Source: an uncultured Clostridia bacterium (GTDB lineage: Bacteria; Bacillota; Clostridia; Christensenellales; Borkfalkiaceae). Taken from it: 58,073 bases of DNA. The stretch is from assembly GCA_947053655.1 (NCBI GenBank), contig CAMRTO010000008.1, positions 1 through 58,073 on the forward strand, in the 5' to 3' direction. Shown here piece after piece: positions 17,514 to 26,548 of the stretch. The notes below the pieces were generated by a model. That model worked only from the letters and a program-made list of their open reading frames with translations. It made no database searches and was not told the DNA's origin. The position numbers and the translations under genes were made by a program. Numbering within the stretch: position 1 is the first letter of the stretch; the number at the start of each line of letters is the position of its first letter.

Positions 17514-18734
17514 GTGGATTACGAAAGAGCAAAAAGCCTTTTAAGGCAGGCGGGGCAAAGCCATCTTCTGGATTACTACGGAGAACTTGACGATAAAAAA
17601 CGTAATATTTTACTTAACGATATTGAAAAGACGGATTTTACCGTATTGGAAAATATCGGTTTAAAACGCGCGGCTTCTGTCGGCGAATTAAGCCCCGTTC
17701 AGGCGGAAACGTCTGAAAATATAGCCGCGAACAGGGGAAAATACGAAAAAGCCGGACTGGAAGTATTGAAAGCCGGCAAAGTCGGCGCCGTGCTTTTGGC
17801 GGGCGGACAGGGCACGCGTCTCGGCTTCGATAAGCCCAAGGGCATGTACGACATAGGCGTTACGCGTCACGTTTACATCTTTCAACTGCTTATGGAAAGC
17901 GTGAAAAACGTCGCTTGTCTGTCGGGGGTGAATTTTCCGCTGTTTATTATGACAAGCGAAAAAAACGACGCGCAGACCCGCGCATTTTTTAAGGAAAACG
18001 GATTTTTCGGTTATCCCGAAAACAGGATTTTCTTTTTCGTTCAGGACACGGAACCGGCTTGCGGCTTTGACGGAAAAATTTTTCTGGACGAAAAACACAG
18101 GCTTTCCTTATCGCCTAACGGCAACGGCGGCTGGTACGAGTCGCTTGTCGGAAGCGGCGCTTCCGCCGTGTTGGAGCGCGAGGGGATAGAGTGGCTTAAC
18201 GTTTTCGGCGTCGACAACGTGTTGCAAAGGATATGCGACCCCGTGTTTATCGGCGCAACTTGTCTTTCGGGCTGTGAAAGCGGCGCAAAGGTAGTTAAAA
18301 AGACTTGTGCGGAAGAAAAGGTCGGCGTACTCTGTAAAATAGACGGTAAACCTTCTATAATAGAATATTACGATATGCCGCATAAGGACGCGTCGCTTTG
18401 CGGGGCGGACGGCGGGCTGGTTTACCGCTACGGAGTAATTTTGAATTATCTGTTCAAGGTTGAAAAGCTGAACGGCACGCTCGGGAAAAAGCTTCCTTAT
18501 CATCTTGCGGAAAAAGCTATCCCGCATATCGAAAACGGCGTCCGCGTCGTGCCGGCTCAGCCTAACGGCTATAAGTTTGAAAAGCTGGTCGTAGATATGA
18601 TAAGCTTGACGGGCGACTGTCTTGCCTTCGAAGTGGAGAGAAACAGAGAGTTCGCTCCCGTAAAAAACAAAACGGGCGTCGACAGCGTAGAGACGGCGCG
18701 CGTGCTTTTAACCGGTAACGGCGTGCAACTTTAA
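17514..18734 (+). CDS. UDPGP-family UTP-hexose-1-phosphate uridylyltransferase
   Basis: 406 residues of the eukaryote-like UDPGP family. The nucleotide-binding motif is VLLAGGQGTRLGFDKPKGMYDIG near residue 95. Also present are a substrate-loop NGNGGWYESLV and the metal-region segment NVFGVDNVL. These enzymes form UDP-GlcNAc/GalNAc or UDP-glucose for cell-surface sugars. It is closest in style to UDP-N-acetylhexosamine pyrophosphorylases, but the sugar is not certain. Start GTG 17514 follows AAGGGG at proper distance. No neighbour belongs to the same pathway. Confidence 0.85.
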   Translation: MDYERAKSLLRQAGQSHLLDYYGELDDKKRNILLNDIEKTDFTVLENIGLKRAASVGELSPVQAETSENIAANRGKYEKAGLEVLKAGKVGAVLLAGGQGTRLGFDKPKGMYDIGVTRHVYIFQLLMESVKNVACLSGVNFPLFIMTSEKNDAQTRAFFKENGFFGYPENRIFFFVQDTEPACGFDGKIFLDEKHRLSLSPNGNGGWYESLVGSGASAVLEREGIEWLNVFGVDNVLQRICDPVFIGATCLSGCESGAKVVKKTCAEEKVGVLCKIDGKPSIIEYYDMPHKDASLCGADGGLVYRYGVILNYLFKVEKLNGTLGKKLPYHLAEKAIPHIENGVRVVPAQPNGYKFEKLVVDMISLTGDCLAFEVERNREFAPVKNKTGVDSVETARVLLTGNGVQL

Positions 18735-18738
18735 GCAT

Positions 18739-18767
18739 TTGACATTTGTAGTATTTTGAAGTATAAT
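18739..18767 (+). promoter_or_regulatory. Promoter of the HtrA-like lipoprotein gene
   Basis: TTGACA (18739-18744), 17-bp spacer, TATAAT (18762-18767), a full consensus. The roughly 68-nt leader holds two CGGTGAC direct repeats (18780-18786, 18804-18810) and a CCGTTAACGG palindrome (18797-18806), so the RNA may fold. Confidence 0.9.
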
Positions 18768-18841
18768 AAAGTCGAAATACGGTGACGCGTTCACAGCCGT
18801 TAACGGTGACTGTAGGCGTAATAAATTAAGGTAATTTTTGT

Positions 18842-20218
18842 ATGAAGAAATTTTTATTTTTTATCGCTTCGTTTGCGGTGGCGGGTGCAATGCTTCTGGG
18901 CGGTTGCTCGCTTTTTTCCAAAGAGGGTAAAAACGGTCTTGACGGCCGCGACGGACAGGACGGCGCGGATATTACCGTGCAACAGCTTTACGAAGCCGCT
19001 AAAACCATTGCCGGCAACGAAAATATGACTCTGGACGAATTCTTGCGCGAGTATTTAAGCTTTGACGGGTCGGACGTCGGCGTAAGCTTAATGGAAAATA
19101 TCAACAAATCGCTCATGAGCGGCGTTTCCATACTTACAAGGTTCAAATATACCTCCCGTTACAGCGGCACTACTTATAAAGTTTTTACCGGCTCGGGCGC
19201 GATTATAAGTCTTGATAAAGCTGCGGGTGACGCGTTGGTGGTTACAAACTGCCACGTTATTTACGACGATACTTCGGACACCGTATTTTGCGACGACGTG
19301 CGGCTGTATCTTTACGGACAGGACGTGCGCGACATTAATTATTCTATTTCGAACAGCTACAATATAACGAACGACGAAAAATATGCGATAAATGCGGAGG
19401 TTATAGGCGCTTCCGTAACGTACGATATAGCTTTGCTGAAAGTTTCGGGCAGCTCCGTATTAAAGCGCAGCGATGCGCGCGCGGCAGAGTTTTCCGAAAA
19501 TGAAAACGTTTACGTCGGACAGCAGGTCTACACTGTAGGCAATCCCGAAGGCGAAGGAATGGGCACAACGCTCGGCACGGTAAGTAAGGACAGCCAAAGC
19601 GTAAGTTTAAGTCTATCGGACAAAAATTCAAACGACACGTTAACTTATCTTGTACTCAGGACGGACGCGGCTATAAACCACGGCAACTCCGGCGGGGCGC
19701 TTTACGGCGAAGACGGTAAAATCATTGCAATAGTCAACGCCAAGGACGACGAGGCGGACGTCGACAATATGGGCTATGCTCTCCCCGCGCACAACGTAAG
19801 GCGGCTTGTTCAACGGCTCTACTATAATTATCTTGAAAACGGCAACAGAATGCAGTCCGGCGGCGGCATCAACAAGGCGCGTCTGAACATTACCACCGCG
19901 CTGACCGACACTTACTCCGTCTATGACGAAAATAACAAAGTTGCGCAGATATACGAAACGGTCAAGGTGGAATCCGTAAGCGGCTCGCCTTCGTCGGGGC
20001 TTTTGCGCGCGGGCGACGTGTTGAAAAAGATTACGGTCTGCGATACTGCGGGGAACGAGCTTGACAGCGTTGTAATTACGCGCAGGTACAACATTTCGGA
20101 CATAATGTTGTCCGTTAAACAAGGCGATACCGTAAAGGTTACGGTAGAACGCGGCAACACGGAAACGGAAGTTTCACTCTTGTTTTCGTTGCCCAGTTAC
20201 TTCGCGTACGAAAAATAA
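18842..20218 (+). CDS. Secreted HtrA/DegP-like serine protease lipoprotein
   Basis: 458 residues. A lipoprotein signal peptide ends in LLGGC (Cys22), then a short collagen-like G-x-D spacer (GLDGRDGQDG). The trypsin-like S1C domain has the catalytic triad in TNCHVIY (His near 138), YDIALLKV (Asp near 198) and HGNSGGALYG (Ser near 283). A C-terminal PDZ-like domain carries GLLRAGDVLKKI. It should act on the outer face of the membrane on damaged or specific proteins. It is monocistronic, with a consensus promoter and terminator. Lipid anchoring in place of the usual N-terminal helix is the notable feature. Confidence 0.88.
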   Translation: MKKFLFFIASFAVAGAMLLGGCSLFSKEGKNGLDGRDGQDGADITVQQLYEAAKTIAGNENMTLDEFLREYLSFDGSDVGVSLMENINKSLMSGVSILTRFKYTSRYSGTTYKVFTGSGAIISLDKAAGDALVVTNCHVIYDDTSDTVFCDDVRLYLYGQDVRDINYSISNSYNITNDEKYAINAEVIGASVTYDIALLKVSGSSVLKRSDARAAEFSENENVYVGQQVYTVGNPEGEGMGTTLGTVSKDSQSVSLSLSDKNSNDTLTYLVLRTDAAINHGNSGGALYGEDGKIIAIVNAKDDEADVDNMGYALPAHNVRRLVQRLYYNYLENGNRMQSGGGINKARLNITTALTDTYSVYDENNKVAQIYETVKVESVSGSPSSGLLRAGDVLKKITVCDTAGNELDSVVITRRYNISDIMLSVKQGDTVKVTVERGNTETEVSLLFSLPSYFAYEK

Positions 20219-20236
20219 AATATATCGATAAAAAAA

Positions 20237-20266
20237 CCCGCGCGGCGTTAAATTTCGCCGCGCGGG
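20237..20266. terminator. Bidirectional terminator
   Basis: An 11-bp stem (CCCGCGCGGCG and its complement) with an 8-nt loop, A6 before and T7 after, lies between the convergent protease and metA genes. Confidence 0.95.
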
Positions 20267-20271
20267 TTTTT

Positions 20272-21192
20272 TTATCTTACTCCGTTTATATCGTAAGGAG
20301 TAACTTGATATACGTAATAGTTAAGCCAGTTTATGTAAAATAAATTAGCGGTGGAGGTCCAGTTCATTTTAACCTCGCGCATGTCCTTGTCCGCAAAATA
20401 ATTTACGGGCGGCTTTATGTCCAGTCCCTTTTCCCTGTCGCGGTCGTATTCGTTTTTAAGGGTGTACCTGTCGTATTCCATGTGCCCCGTCACAAAAACC
20501 TGTCTGTTGTCCACGCTTTTTATAATAGACGCGCCCGCACGCTTGGAGTATGCCAGAATTTTAAGCCCCTTTACGTCGAGTATGTCTTTGGCGTAAATTA
20601 TCGTGTGTCTGGAATGAGGCATATGGAACTCGTCTGAAATGCCCCTCATAAGCGGTTCGGGCACGCCGTCGCGCACACGGCTGTGCGCGAATATGCCGAA
20701 GCATTTTTCCTTTAAAGGGTGTTTTTTTATCTTGTAAAAGTAATGCAGCGCCGCCTGCGCGCCCCAACAGATAAACATGGTGGAGGTGACGTTCGTCTTT
20801 GTCCAGTCGAGTATTTCTTTCAGCTCGTTCCAGTAGGCGACTTTTTCAAACGGCATATTTTCAACGGGTGCGCCCGTAATTATCATTCCGTCGAATTTAT
20901 TGTCCCTTACCTCGTCGAAAGTTTTATAAAATTTTTCAAGATGTCCCGCGTCTGTGTGGGTAGAGCTGTAAGACGACGTTTTTATAAGCGTTATGTTTAC
21001 TTGCAAAGGGGAGTTGGAAAGCAACCGCATAAACTGTGTTTCGGTCGTTTCCTTAGTGGGCATCAAATTGAGAATGGCTATTTCAATCGGGCGAATCTCC
21101 TGCGAGACAGCCCTTTCTTTGTCCATAACGAAAATACGTTCGCTTGTAAGTATTTTATAAGCAGGAATTTCCTTATCTGTTACTATGGGCAT
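20272..21192 (-). CDS. metA: Homoserine O-acetyltransferase, MetA type
   Basis: 306 residues, MetA family. The catalytic Cys is in MFICWGAQAALHY, and a His and Glu in GHMEYDRYT complete the site. The motif TGAPVE has Glu where E. coli MetA has Gly. That exchange is known to switch specificity from succinyl-CoA to acetyl-CoA, so the product is probably O-acetylhomoserine. This fits the gene just upstream, which uses that compound. The two genes are 3 bases apart and form a methionine-synthesis pair. No SAM riboswitch directly precedes them. Confidence 0.93.
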   Translation of the reverse strand: MPIVTDKEIPAYKILTSERIFVMDKERAVSQEIRPIEIAILNLMPTKETTETQFMRLLSNSPLQVNITLIKTSSYSSTHTDAGHLEKFYKTFDEVRDNKFDGMIITGAPVENMPFEKVAYWNELKEILDWTKTNVTSTMFICWGAQAALHYFYKIKKHPLKEKCFGIFAHSRVRDGVPEPLMRGISDEFHMPHSRHTIIYAKDILDVKGLKILAYSKRAGASIIKSVDNRQVFVTGHMEYDRYTLKNEYDRDREKGLDIKPPVNYFADKDMREVKMNWTSTANLFYINWLNYYVYQVTPYDINGVR

Positions 21193-21195
21193 ATT

Positions 21196-22467
21196 TTAAA
21201 CTTTCTCCAAAGCTTGCTCCAAATCCGCAATTATGTCTTCCGCATTTTCTATGCCTACGGAAAGCCTTATAAGATTGTACGGCACTCCCGCGGCTTTCAA
21301 ATCCTCATCGGAAAGCTGTCTGTGCGTGGTGGACGCGGGGTGAAGCACGCAGCTTCTCACGTCCGCGACGTGCGTTTCCTGTGTTATAAGCTGTAAAGCC
21401 TCCAAAAATTTGGCGCATTTCGCCGCGCTGCCCTTGATGCCGAAGCTCATCATGCCGCCCTGACCGTTCGGCATATATTTCATGGCAAGCTTATGATATT
21501 TGTTGTCCGGCAGGGAGGGGTGGTTTATCCAGTCTATTTTGGGGTGCTTTTTCAGGTATGCGGCTATTTTTTTCGCGTTTTCGCTGTGGCGTTCCATTCT
21601 CAGCGCAAGCGTGTCGCTTCCTATATAGGAAATAAATCCGTTCTGCGGACTCATAATCGCGCCGAAGTCGCGCATCATCTGCGCGCGGCATTTCGTACCG
21701 AATGCGACGGGCAAATCGGCATATACAAGTCCGTGATAGCTTTCGTCGGGAACGTTAAAGGAGGAATAGCGCCCGTTGTTTTTGAAGGCGAAATTGCCCA
21801 GGTCAACTATAACGCCGCCCAGCGCCGCCGCGTGTCCGTCAAGATATTTAGACGACGAGTGTATTACAATGTGCGCGCCCCATTTTTTGGGTTGGCACAA
21901 AACGGGCGTTGCAAGGGTGTTGTCCACGGCGAAAAGCACCTTGTGCCTGTCGGCTATGCGCGCAATTTTTTCAAAGTCGAGGACTATAATCGCGGGATTT
22001 GCGACCGTCTCGGTGAATATCATTTTGGTTTTGTCGTCAATCAGTTTTTCTATTTCCTTTTCGTCCGCGTCGGGATTGAAAAATCTGCACTCTATCCCGA
22101 GCTTCGGCAAAGTGGTGGAAAAAAGATTGTACGTTCCGCCGTAAATAGCGGAGGAAGAAACAATATTGTCGCCCGCGCCCGCTACGGTGAAAATCGCCAG
22201 CGACGTGGCGGACATGCCCGAGGCGCAGCCTATGCCGCAAACGCCGCCCTCAAGCGCGGCAACCTTGCCCTCGAATGCGGCAACCGTCGGGTTAGCCAGA
22301 CGGGAGTAGAAGTAACCGTCGCTTTTCAAATCGAACAAATCAGCCATTTCCTGCGTTTTGGGATAAAAAAACGTAGTCGACTGGGATATGGGCGGAATTC
22401 TTCCCTCGCCCGATTTGGGCGAATAGCCCGCTTGTACGCAAAGAGTATCCAATTTGTAATTTTTCAT
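21196..22467 (-). CDS. metY: O-acetylhomoserine sulfhydrylase
   Basis: 423 residues of the Cys/Met-metabolism PLP family. The PLP lysine lies in HSSSKYLDGHAAALGG, an aspartate-containing FAVDNTLATP motif precedes it, and the GCASGMSATSLAI loop is near residue 80. Length and the PQNGFISYIGSDTL segment fit O-acetylhomoserine aminocarboxypropyltransferase rather than MetB/MetC. It converts O-acetylhomoserine and sulfide (or methanethiol) to homocysteine (or methionine). A GAGGAAG ribosome-binding site lies in the 22-nt gap after smpB, with no terminator between, so it is likely read from the upstream block. Confidence 0.95.
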   Translation of the reverse strand: MKNYKLDTLCVQAGYSPKSGEGRIPPISQSTTFFYPKTQEMADLFDLKSDGYFYSRLANPTVAAFEGKVAALEGGVCGIGCASGMSATSLAIFTVAGAGDNIVSSSAIYGGTYNLFSTTLPKLGIECRFFNPDADEKEIEKLIDDKTKMIFTETVANPAIIVLDFEKIARIADRHKVLFAVDNTLATPVLCQPKKWGAHIVIHSSSKYLDGHAAALGGVIVDLGNFAFKNNGRYSSFNVPDESYHGLVYADLPVAFGTKCRAQMMRDFGAIMSPQNGFISYIGSDTLALRMERHSENAKKIAAYLKKHPKIDWINHPSLPDNKYHKLAMKYMPNGQGGMMSFGIKGSAAKCAKFLEALQLITQETHVADVRSCVLHPASTTHRQLSDEDLKAAGVPYNLIRLSVGIENAEDIIADLEQALEKV

Positions 22468-22489
22468 ATTTTCTTCCTCTAAAAAAAGT

Positions 22490-22939
22490 TTATCTGTATT
22501 CTTTTAACTGCCTGTCGAGCGCGCGTTTTTGGTCGCGTTCGGCAATGCTCTTTTTCTTGTCGTAGTTTTGTTTGCCTTTGCACAGTGCAACTTCAACCTT
22601 TACAAGGCTGCCCGAAAAGTATATTGAAAGAGGTATAAGGGTGTAGCCCTTTTCGTTTATTTTGCCGACGATTTTGTCTATTTCTCCGCGGTGCATTAAC
22701 AGCTTTCTGTCGCGCTTGCTCTCCTTGGTGGAGAAGGCGCCTGCCTTATCGTATACCGCTATATGCGCGTTTTTAAGGGTAAGCTGTCCGTCGCGTATAA
22801 AACAGAAGCTGTCCTTAAGGTTGCAGTTTCCCGCCCTTAAAGACTTGACTTCCGCGCCCTCAAGCACTATTCCCGCTTCGAATTTTTCAAGTATGAAATA
22901 TTCGTATGTCGCGTACTTGTTATACGTAACCATTCTCAT
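22490..22939 (-). CDS. smpB: SsrA-binding protein SmpB
   Basis: 149 residues, the usual size. Conserved marks are the N-terminal YEYFILEKFEAGIVLEGAEVKSLR segment, the SFCFIRDGQLTLKNAHIA segment and the basic C-terminal tail (AERDQKRALDRQLKEYR). It partners tmRNA in trans-translation to rescue stalled ribosomes. It follows rnr by 24 bases, the classical secG-rnr-smpB order. The tmRNA gene, often next, is not seen in this window. Confidence 0.96.
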   Translation of the reverse strand: MRMVTYNKYATYEYFILEKFEAGIVLEGAEVKSLRAGNCNLKDSFCFIRDGQLTLKNAHIAVYDKAGAFSTKESKRDRKLLMHRGEIDKIVGKINEKGYTLIPLSIYFSGSLVKVEVALCKGKQNYDKKKSIAERDQKRALDRQLKEYR

Positions 22940-22963
22940 ATTTAAATTATATCACACAATTTT

Positions 22964-25048
22964 TTATTCGTCTATCGAAAACATGACGCGCATTTTGCCG
23001 AAATCGCAGTTGTCTACGCGTATTTTAATTTTGTCGCCTAACCTGAATTTATGTTTATCGCCTTTAAGCAGAAATTTTTCGGGGAAAAATTCCAACCGCG
23101 TGTCGGAAAGCGTTTCCACGGGGATAAGCCCTTCGACGGTATTTTCCAGCTCGCAGAACACGCCGAACTTCGTCACGCCCGAAATAACGGCGTCGAATTT
23201 TTCGCCCGTTTTGTCTGTCATATACATAAGCTTGTACAAATCGTCCACGCCGCGTTCCGCTTCGTCGGCAATGCGTTCCCGTTCGGAGCAGTCCGTTCCC
23301 GCGGCAGGCGCAAAGGCGGAGTAACGGTTCAATGCCTTGGTATTGCCGTCTAAAAGCGCCTTCACCGCGCGGTGAACGAATAAATCGGGATAACGGCGGA
23401 TAGGGGAGGTAAAGTGGCAGTAGCAGTCTGACGTCAGACCGAAGTGCCCCGCGTTTATTTCCGAGTAGCGCGCTTTTTGCATGCTTCTTAGCATTACTTT
23501 GTTGATTACGCCGAAATACGGTTTGCCTTCGGCGCAAGTTAAAATATCGCGGAAGTCCGCGGGGTTTACGCTTTCGGGGTTCAGTTTTGCGTTTATGCCC
23601 AAATCCTTTAAAAAGGTTACAAGCGCGGAAGCCTTTTCGGGCGACGGCTTTTCGTGTATGCGGTAAAGGCAGGTCGCCTTGTTTTTAAGCAGAAATTCCG
23701 CTACGGCTTCGTTTGCGGAAATCATAAACTGCTCGATTATAATTTCCGAAATGCCCCTTTCGTAATCGGGTATAACTATTTTACCGTTTTCGTCGACGTA
23801 AATTTTCGCTTCGCGTATATCCAGATTGACGCAACCGGCATTTTCGCGTTTGCGGGTGAGAAGCCCGCTCAGCTTTTGCATATTTTTGACCGTGCTTACG
23901 ATATCTTCATATTTTTTGCAGACGCTTCCGTCGTTTTCGCAGATGGCGGTTACGTCCTTATAAGTCATTTTATGACGGCTTTTAATTATGCTTCTGAAAA
24001 TTTTATAATCCGTGCGCGTGCCTTCTTTGTCGAAAGTCATAACGCATGACAGTGCAAGTCTGTCCTCGCCCTCGTTTAAGGAGCATATGCCGTTTGACAG
24101 CTCTTTGGGCAGCATGGGCAGCACTCTGTCGGGGAAGTAAACGCTTGTGCCCCTTGCGTAAGCTTCCTTGTCAAGCGCGGTTCTGGGCTTTACGTAGTGG
24201 CTTACGTCGGCGATATGAACACCGAGAACAAATTTCCCGTCCGTCACGTCAAGCGATACGGCGTCGTCAATGTCGCGCGTATCTGCGCCGTCTATAGTGA
24301 ATATAAGTTTGTCGCGTAAATCCGTACGGCCGTCCGCCGACGGAGTAAGATTGACGGCTTGCGCTTCGGCTGTCACGGCTTCGGGAAATTGCTCGCTTAA
24401 ACCGTGCTCACGTATTATTGCAAGCTCTTCGGTCTGCAATTTACCGCACTCGCCGAGTATTTCGGTTATTTTTCCGTTCGGCGCGCCGCCCGACCTGTAA
24501 GCGGTTATTTCGCACATGACTTTACTTCCGTCAACGGCGTCAAGGGAAAGGGAGGGGACAATATTAACCTCCGGCAGACGCGTATTGTCGGGTCGTACGT
24601 AAAGGCGGTTTCCGTCGGCGGTGAAGGTTCCCGCAAAACGTTTTACGCCGCGCTTCAAAATTTTAATTATATACGCTTCGTCTTTGGTTCCGCGCACGGG
24701 CGCGGCGATAACCCTGTCCTTGTCGTAAGCGCCGAAAAGCGATTTTTTCGGTATAAAAAAATCGCCCGAATACTTTTCCTTGTCGTCGGGAATGACAAAT
24801 GCAAAGCCGCCCTCGTTGCCCTGTACCGTACCGTAAAAGGCGCCCGCCTGTTTGCCCGTGCAGTATCTGCGCCTTGCGTCCCGCAGAATCGCGCCCTCTT
24901 TTTCAAGCTGCTTCAAGGCGGAAACGGCTTCTTTCTGCGCCTTTTTGTTTTTACCTATATAAGGCGCGGCGCGCAATATTTCCTGCACCGTCTTGAAGCA
25001 AAGCTTTTCCTGTTTGATGTCGTTTAATAGTTTTTGTTTAATATCCAT
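22964..25048 (-). CDS. rnr: Ribonuclease R
   Basis: 694 residues. An N-terminal winged-helix/cold-shock region is followed by the RNB catalytic domain with DGADTRDIDDAVSLD (metal-binding aspartates near residue 255). Then come the substrate-channel segment YCHFTSPIRRYPDLFVHR and a C-terminal S1 domain (GVTKFGVFCELENTVEGLI). It is a 3'-5' exonuclease that degrades structured RNA and works with SmpB/tmRNA. It sits between secG and smpB. No strong ribosome-binding site is visible before the ATG at 25048. Confidence 0.95.
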   Translation of the reverse strand: MDIKQKLLNDIKQEKLCFKTVQEILRAAPYIGKNKKAQKEAVSALKQLEKEGAILRDARRRYCTGKQAGAFYGTVQGNEGGFAFVIPDDKEKYSGDFFIPKKSLFGAYDKDRVIAAPVRGTKDEAYIIKILKRGVKRFAGTFTADGNRLYVRPDNTRLPEVNIVPSLSLDAVDGSKVMCEITAYRSGGAPNGKITEILGECGKLQTEELAIIREHGLSEQFPEAVTAEAQAVNLTPSADGRTDLRDKLIFTIDGADTRDIDDAVSLDVTDGKFVLGVHIADVSHYVKPRTALDKEAYARGTSVYFPDRVLPMLPKELSNGICSLNEGEDRLALSCVMTFDKEGTRTDYKIFRSIIKSRHKMTYKDVTAICENDGSVCKKYEDIVSTVKNMQKLSGLLTRKRENAGCVNLDIREAKIYVDENGKIVIPDYERGISEIIIEQFMISANEAVAEFLLKNKATCLYRIHEKPSPEKASALVTFLKDLGINAKLNPESVNPADFRDILTCAEGKPYFGVINKVMLRSMQKARYSEINAGHFGLTSDCYCHFTSPIRRYPDLFVHRAVKALLDGNTKALNRYSAFAPAAGTDCSERERIADEAERGVDDLYKLMYMTDKTGEKFDAVISGVTKFGVFCELENTVEGLIPVETLSDTRLEFFPEKFLLKGDKHKFRLGDKIKIRVDNCDFGKMRVMFSIDE

Positions 25049-25060
25049 AATAAAATAAAT

Positions 25061-25081
25061 AAGGCGGCTTTAAGCCGCCTT
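25061..25081 (-). terminator. Hairpin between secG and rnr
   Basis: A GC-rich inverted repeat (AAGGCGGC, 5-nt loop, GCCGCCTT) is followed on minus by ATTTATTTTATT. It probably terminates a share of secG transcripts or tunes expression of the downstream rnr-smpB-metY-metA genes. Confidence 0.7.
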
Positions 25082-25094
25082 TAAACTGCATTTT

Positions 25095-25412
25095 TCAGGG
25101 AACAAGTAAGCAAATAATGTAAATAGCAATCGACAGAACGCCCAAAACGCCCATGCAGACCCAAGTCCATTTTTTAAGCTTACTTTCAATAGACTGTCCT
25201 CTGTTTTTACCGAAGAAAGTTTCGCTGGAAGCGGTAATACCCTGTATTCCGTCAGAATTGCTCTTTTGGAACAACACCAAAAAAATGGTGACCAGCGCGG
25301 CAAGAAATATAATTATGAGGCATGCAACCGATAAAGTAATGTACAGCGTCCAGGCGGTATCGCCCATACCCGCTGCGCCCTCGGGCCTCGACAGTAACAA
25401 ACTAAGATTCAT
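25095..25412 (-). CDS. secG: Preprotein translocase subunit SecG
   Basis: 105 residues, slightly longer than the usual 75-80 owing to an N-terminal extension of about 20 residues. It has two transmembrane helices (about residues 23-48 and 82-103). Between them lies the SecG loop with VLFQKSNSDGIQGITASSETFFGKNRG. It is an accessory subunit of the SecYEG channel. GAGG precedes the ATG at 25412, supporting the longer start. It heads the secG-rnr-smpB block. Confidence 0.92.
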   Translation of the reverse strand: MNLSLLLSRPEGAAGMGDTAWTLYITLSVACLIIIFLAALVTIFLVLFQKSNSDGIQGITASSETFFGKNRGQSIESKLKKWTWVCMGVLGVLSIAIYIICLLVP

Positions 25413-25443
25413 AAATCGTCCTCTGAATTTATTCTACTTGAAA

Positions 25444-25472
25444 AGTATATCACAGACGATTGTATTTTACAA
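25444..25472 (-). promoter_or_regulatory. Promoter of the secG block
   Basis: Minus strand TTGTAA (25467-25472), 17-bp spacer, TATACT (25444-25449) with an extended-10 TG one base before it. Confidence 0.7.
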
Positions 25473-25478
25473 TCAATT

Positions 25479-26456
25479 TTATCCCGATTTTCTAAATTTT
25501 AAGCGTCTTTCGCCGAATTTATTTATAACGAATATGCCCGCGCACACAAGTAAAAGCGCCAAAAGCGTAAACCAAGATAAAAGCTGGTCCTTTTCGCCGA
25601 GAATCATAGCGGAAAAAACCGCGCCGAAAATAGGATTTGTGCTTTTGAATACCGCTATTTTTGACACGGGATTATACCGTAACAAGAAGCCCTGTAATGT
25701 AAACGCGCACGCCGAAAGAAACGCAAGATAAAGCAGCATGAAAATTCCGCCTGCGTTTACCCCGCCGAACGTTCCTCCCGCCGCAAGCCCGACTATAACC
25801 AAAACTGTTCCGCCGAAAAGAAACTGGTATCCGCAGAGAGCGGTTGTATCCTCGTGTCTGGAAAAAATTTTCACGAAGCCTGCTGCAATGGCGGAGGACA
25901 GTCCCGAGAAAATTACAAACCCCTCGCCGAGCAGAGTGAAGGAAAAGGAGAAGTCGCCGCCCAGATTAATAAGTACGACTCCGCCGAAGCCCAATATACA
26001 GCCGGCAAGCTTTACAAGCGTAAACTTTTCCGTCCTGAAAATGAAGCACGCCGCCAAAATAGTAAAAAATACGCCCAGTCCGTTCAAAACAGAAGCTTTT
26101 ACGCCCGCCGTGTGAGCAAGTCCTATATAAAAAAACGTATATTGAGCCACCGTCTGAAATACCGAAACCACGCCTACGCGCCATAAATTTTTCGGCTTGG
26201 GCACAATAAATTTTCTCTTTAAAATACAGCCGAAAATTATTACCAGTATTCCCGCCAGAGAAAAGCGCGTTCCGGCAAACAGCATAAGCGACGGAACGCT
26301 TTCCGTGTTAACCTCAAAAAGTTTATAACCTATTTTGACGCAAGGAAAAGCGCTGCCCCATAGAATACAGCAGATAATCGCGCCTATGCACACCACGTAA
26401 TTTTTGGTGAAAAATTTTTCAGGTTCTTTCGTTATCACGTTATTATTATATTTCAA
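25479..26456 (-). CDS. EamA/DMT-family transporter
   Basis: 325 residues with about ten hydrophobic helices arranged as two EamA repeats. The drug/metabolite transporter marks are visible: GSAFPCVKIGYKLF in helix 1, the repeated SL/LG and NP motifs, and NPIFGAVFSAMILGE near the end. The substrate (amino acids, nucleosides or other small metabolites) cannot be predicted. No good ribosome-binding site is visible before ATG 26456. The gene ends at the secG promoter region. It lies downstream of gpmI but beyond a terminator. Confidence 0.88.
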   Translation of the reverse strand: MKYNNNVITKEPEKFFTKNYVVCIGAIICCILWGSAFPCVKIGYKLFEVNTESVPSLMLFAGTRFSLAGILVIIFGCILKRKFIVPKPKNLWRVGVVSVFQTVAQYTFFYIGLAHTAGVKASVLNGLGVFFTILAACFIFRTEKFTLVKLAGCILGFGGVVLINLGGDFSFSFTLLGEGFVIFSGLSSAIAAGFVKIFSRHEDTTALCGYQFLFGGTVLVIVGLAAGGTFGGVNAGGIFMLLYLAFLSACAFTLQGFLLRYNPVSKIAVFKSTNPIFGAVFSAMILGEKDQLLSWFTLLALLLVCAGIFVINKFGERRLKFRKSG

Positions 26457-26507
26457 TTTAAAAAATTAAGCAAACGCTTTCCCGCCCGATAACGTCAAAT
26501 ATGCAAA

Positions 26508-26535
26508 CCGCCCGCGCACAACCGTGCGCGGGCGG
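26508..26535 (-). terminator. Terminator of gpmI
   Basis: A 12-bp perfect GC stem (CCGCCCGCGCAC and its complement, 4-nt loop) lies 14 bases after the gpmI stop on minus. The following T-tract is weak (UUUGCAUAUUU). Confidence 0.7.
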
Positions 26536-26548
26536 CAATTATGTAAAT

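Noticed and set aside
21493..22482. 329-codon open frame antisense to metY
   Set aside because: metY is a certain gene on the other strand; the antisense translation shows no known motif and has typical shadow composition.
22440..22500. tmRNA gene near smpB
   Set aside because: There is no space for it; smpB is followed directly by metY and preceded by rnr, and no tmRNA-like ends are seen.
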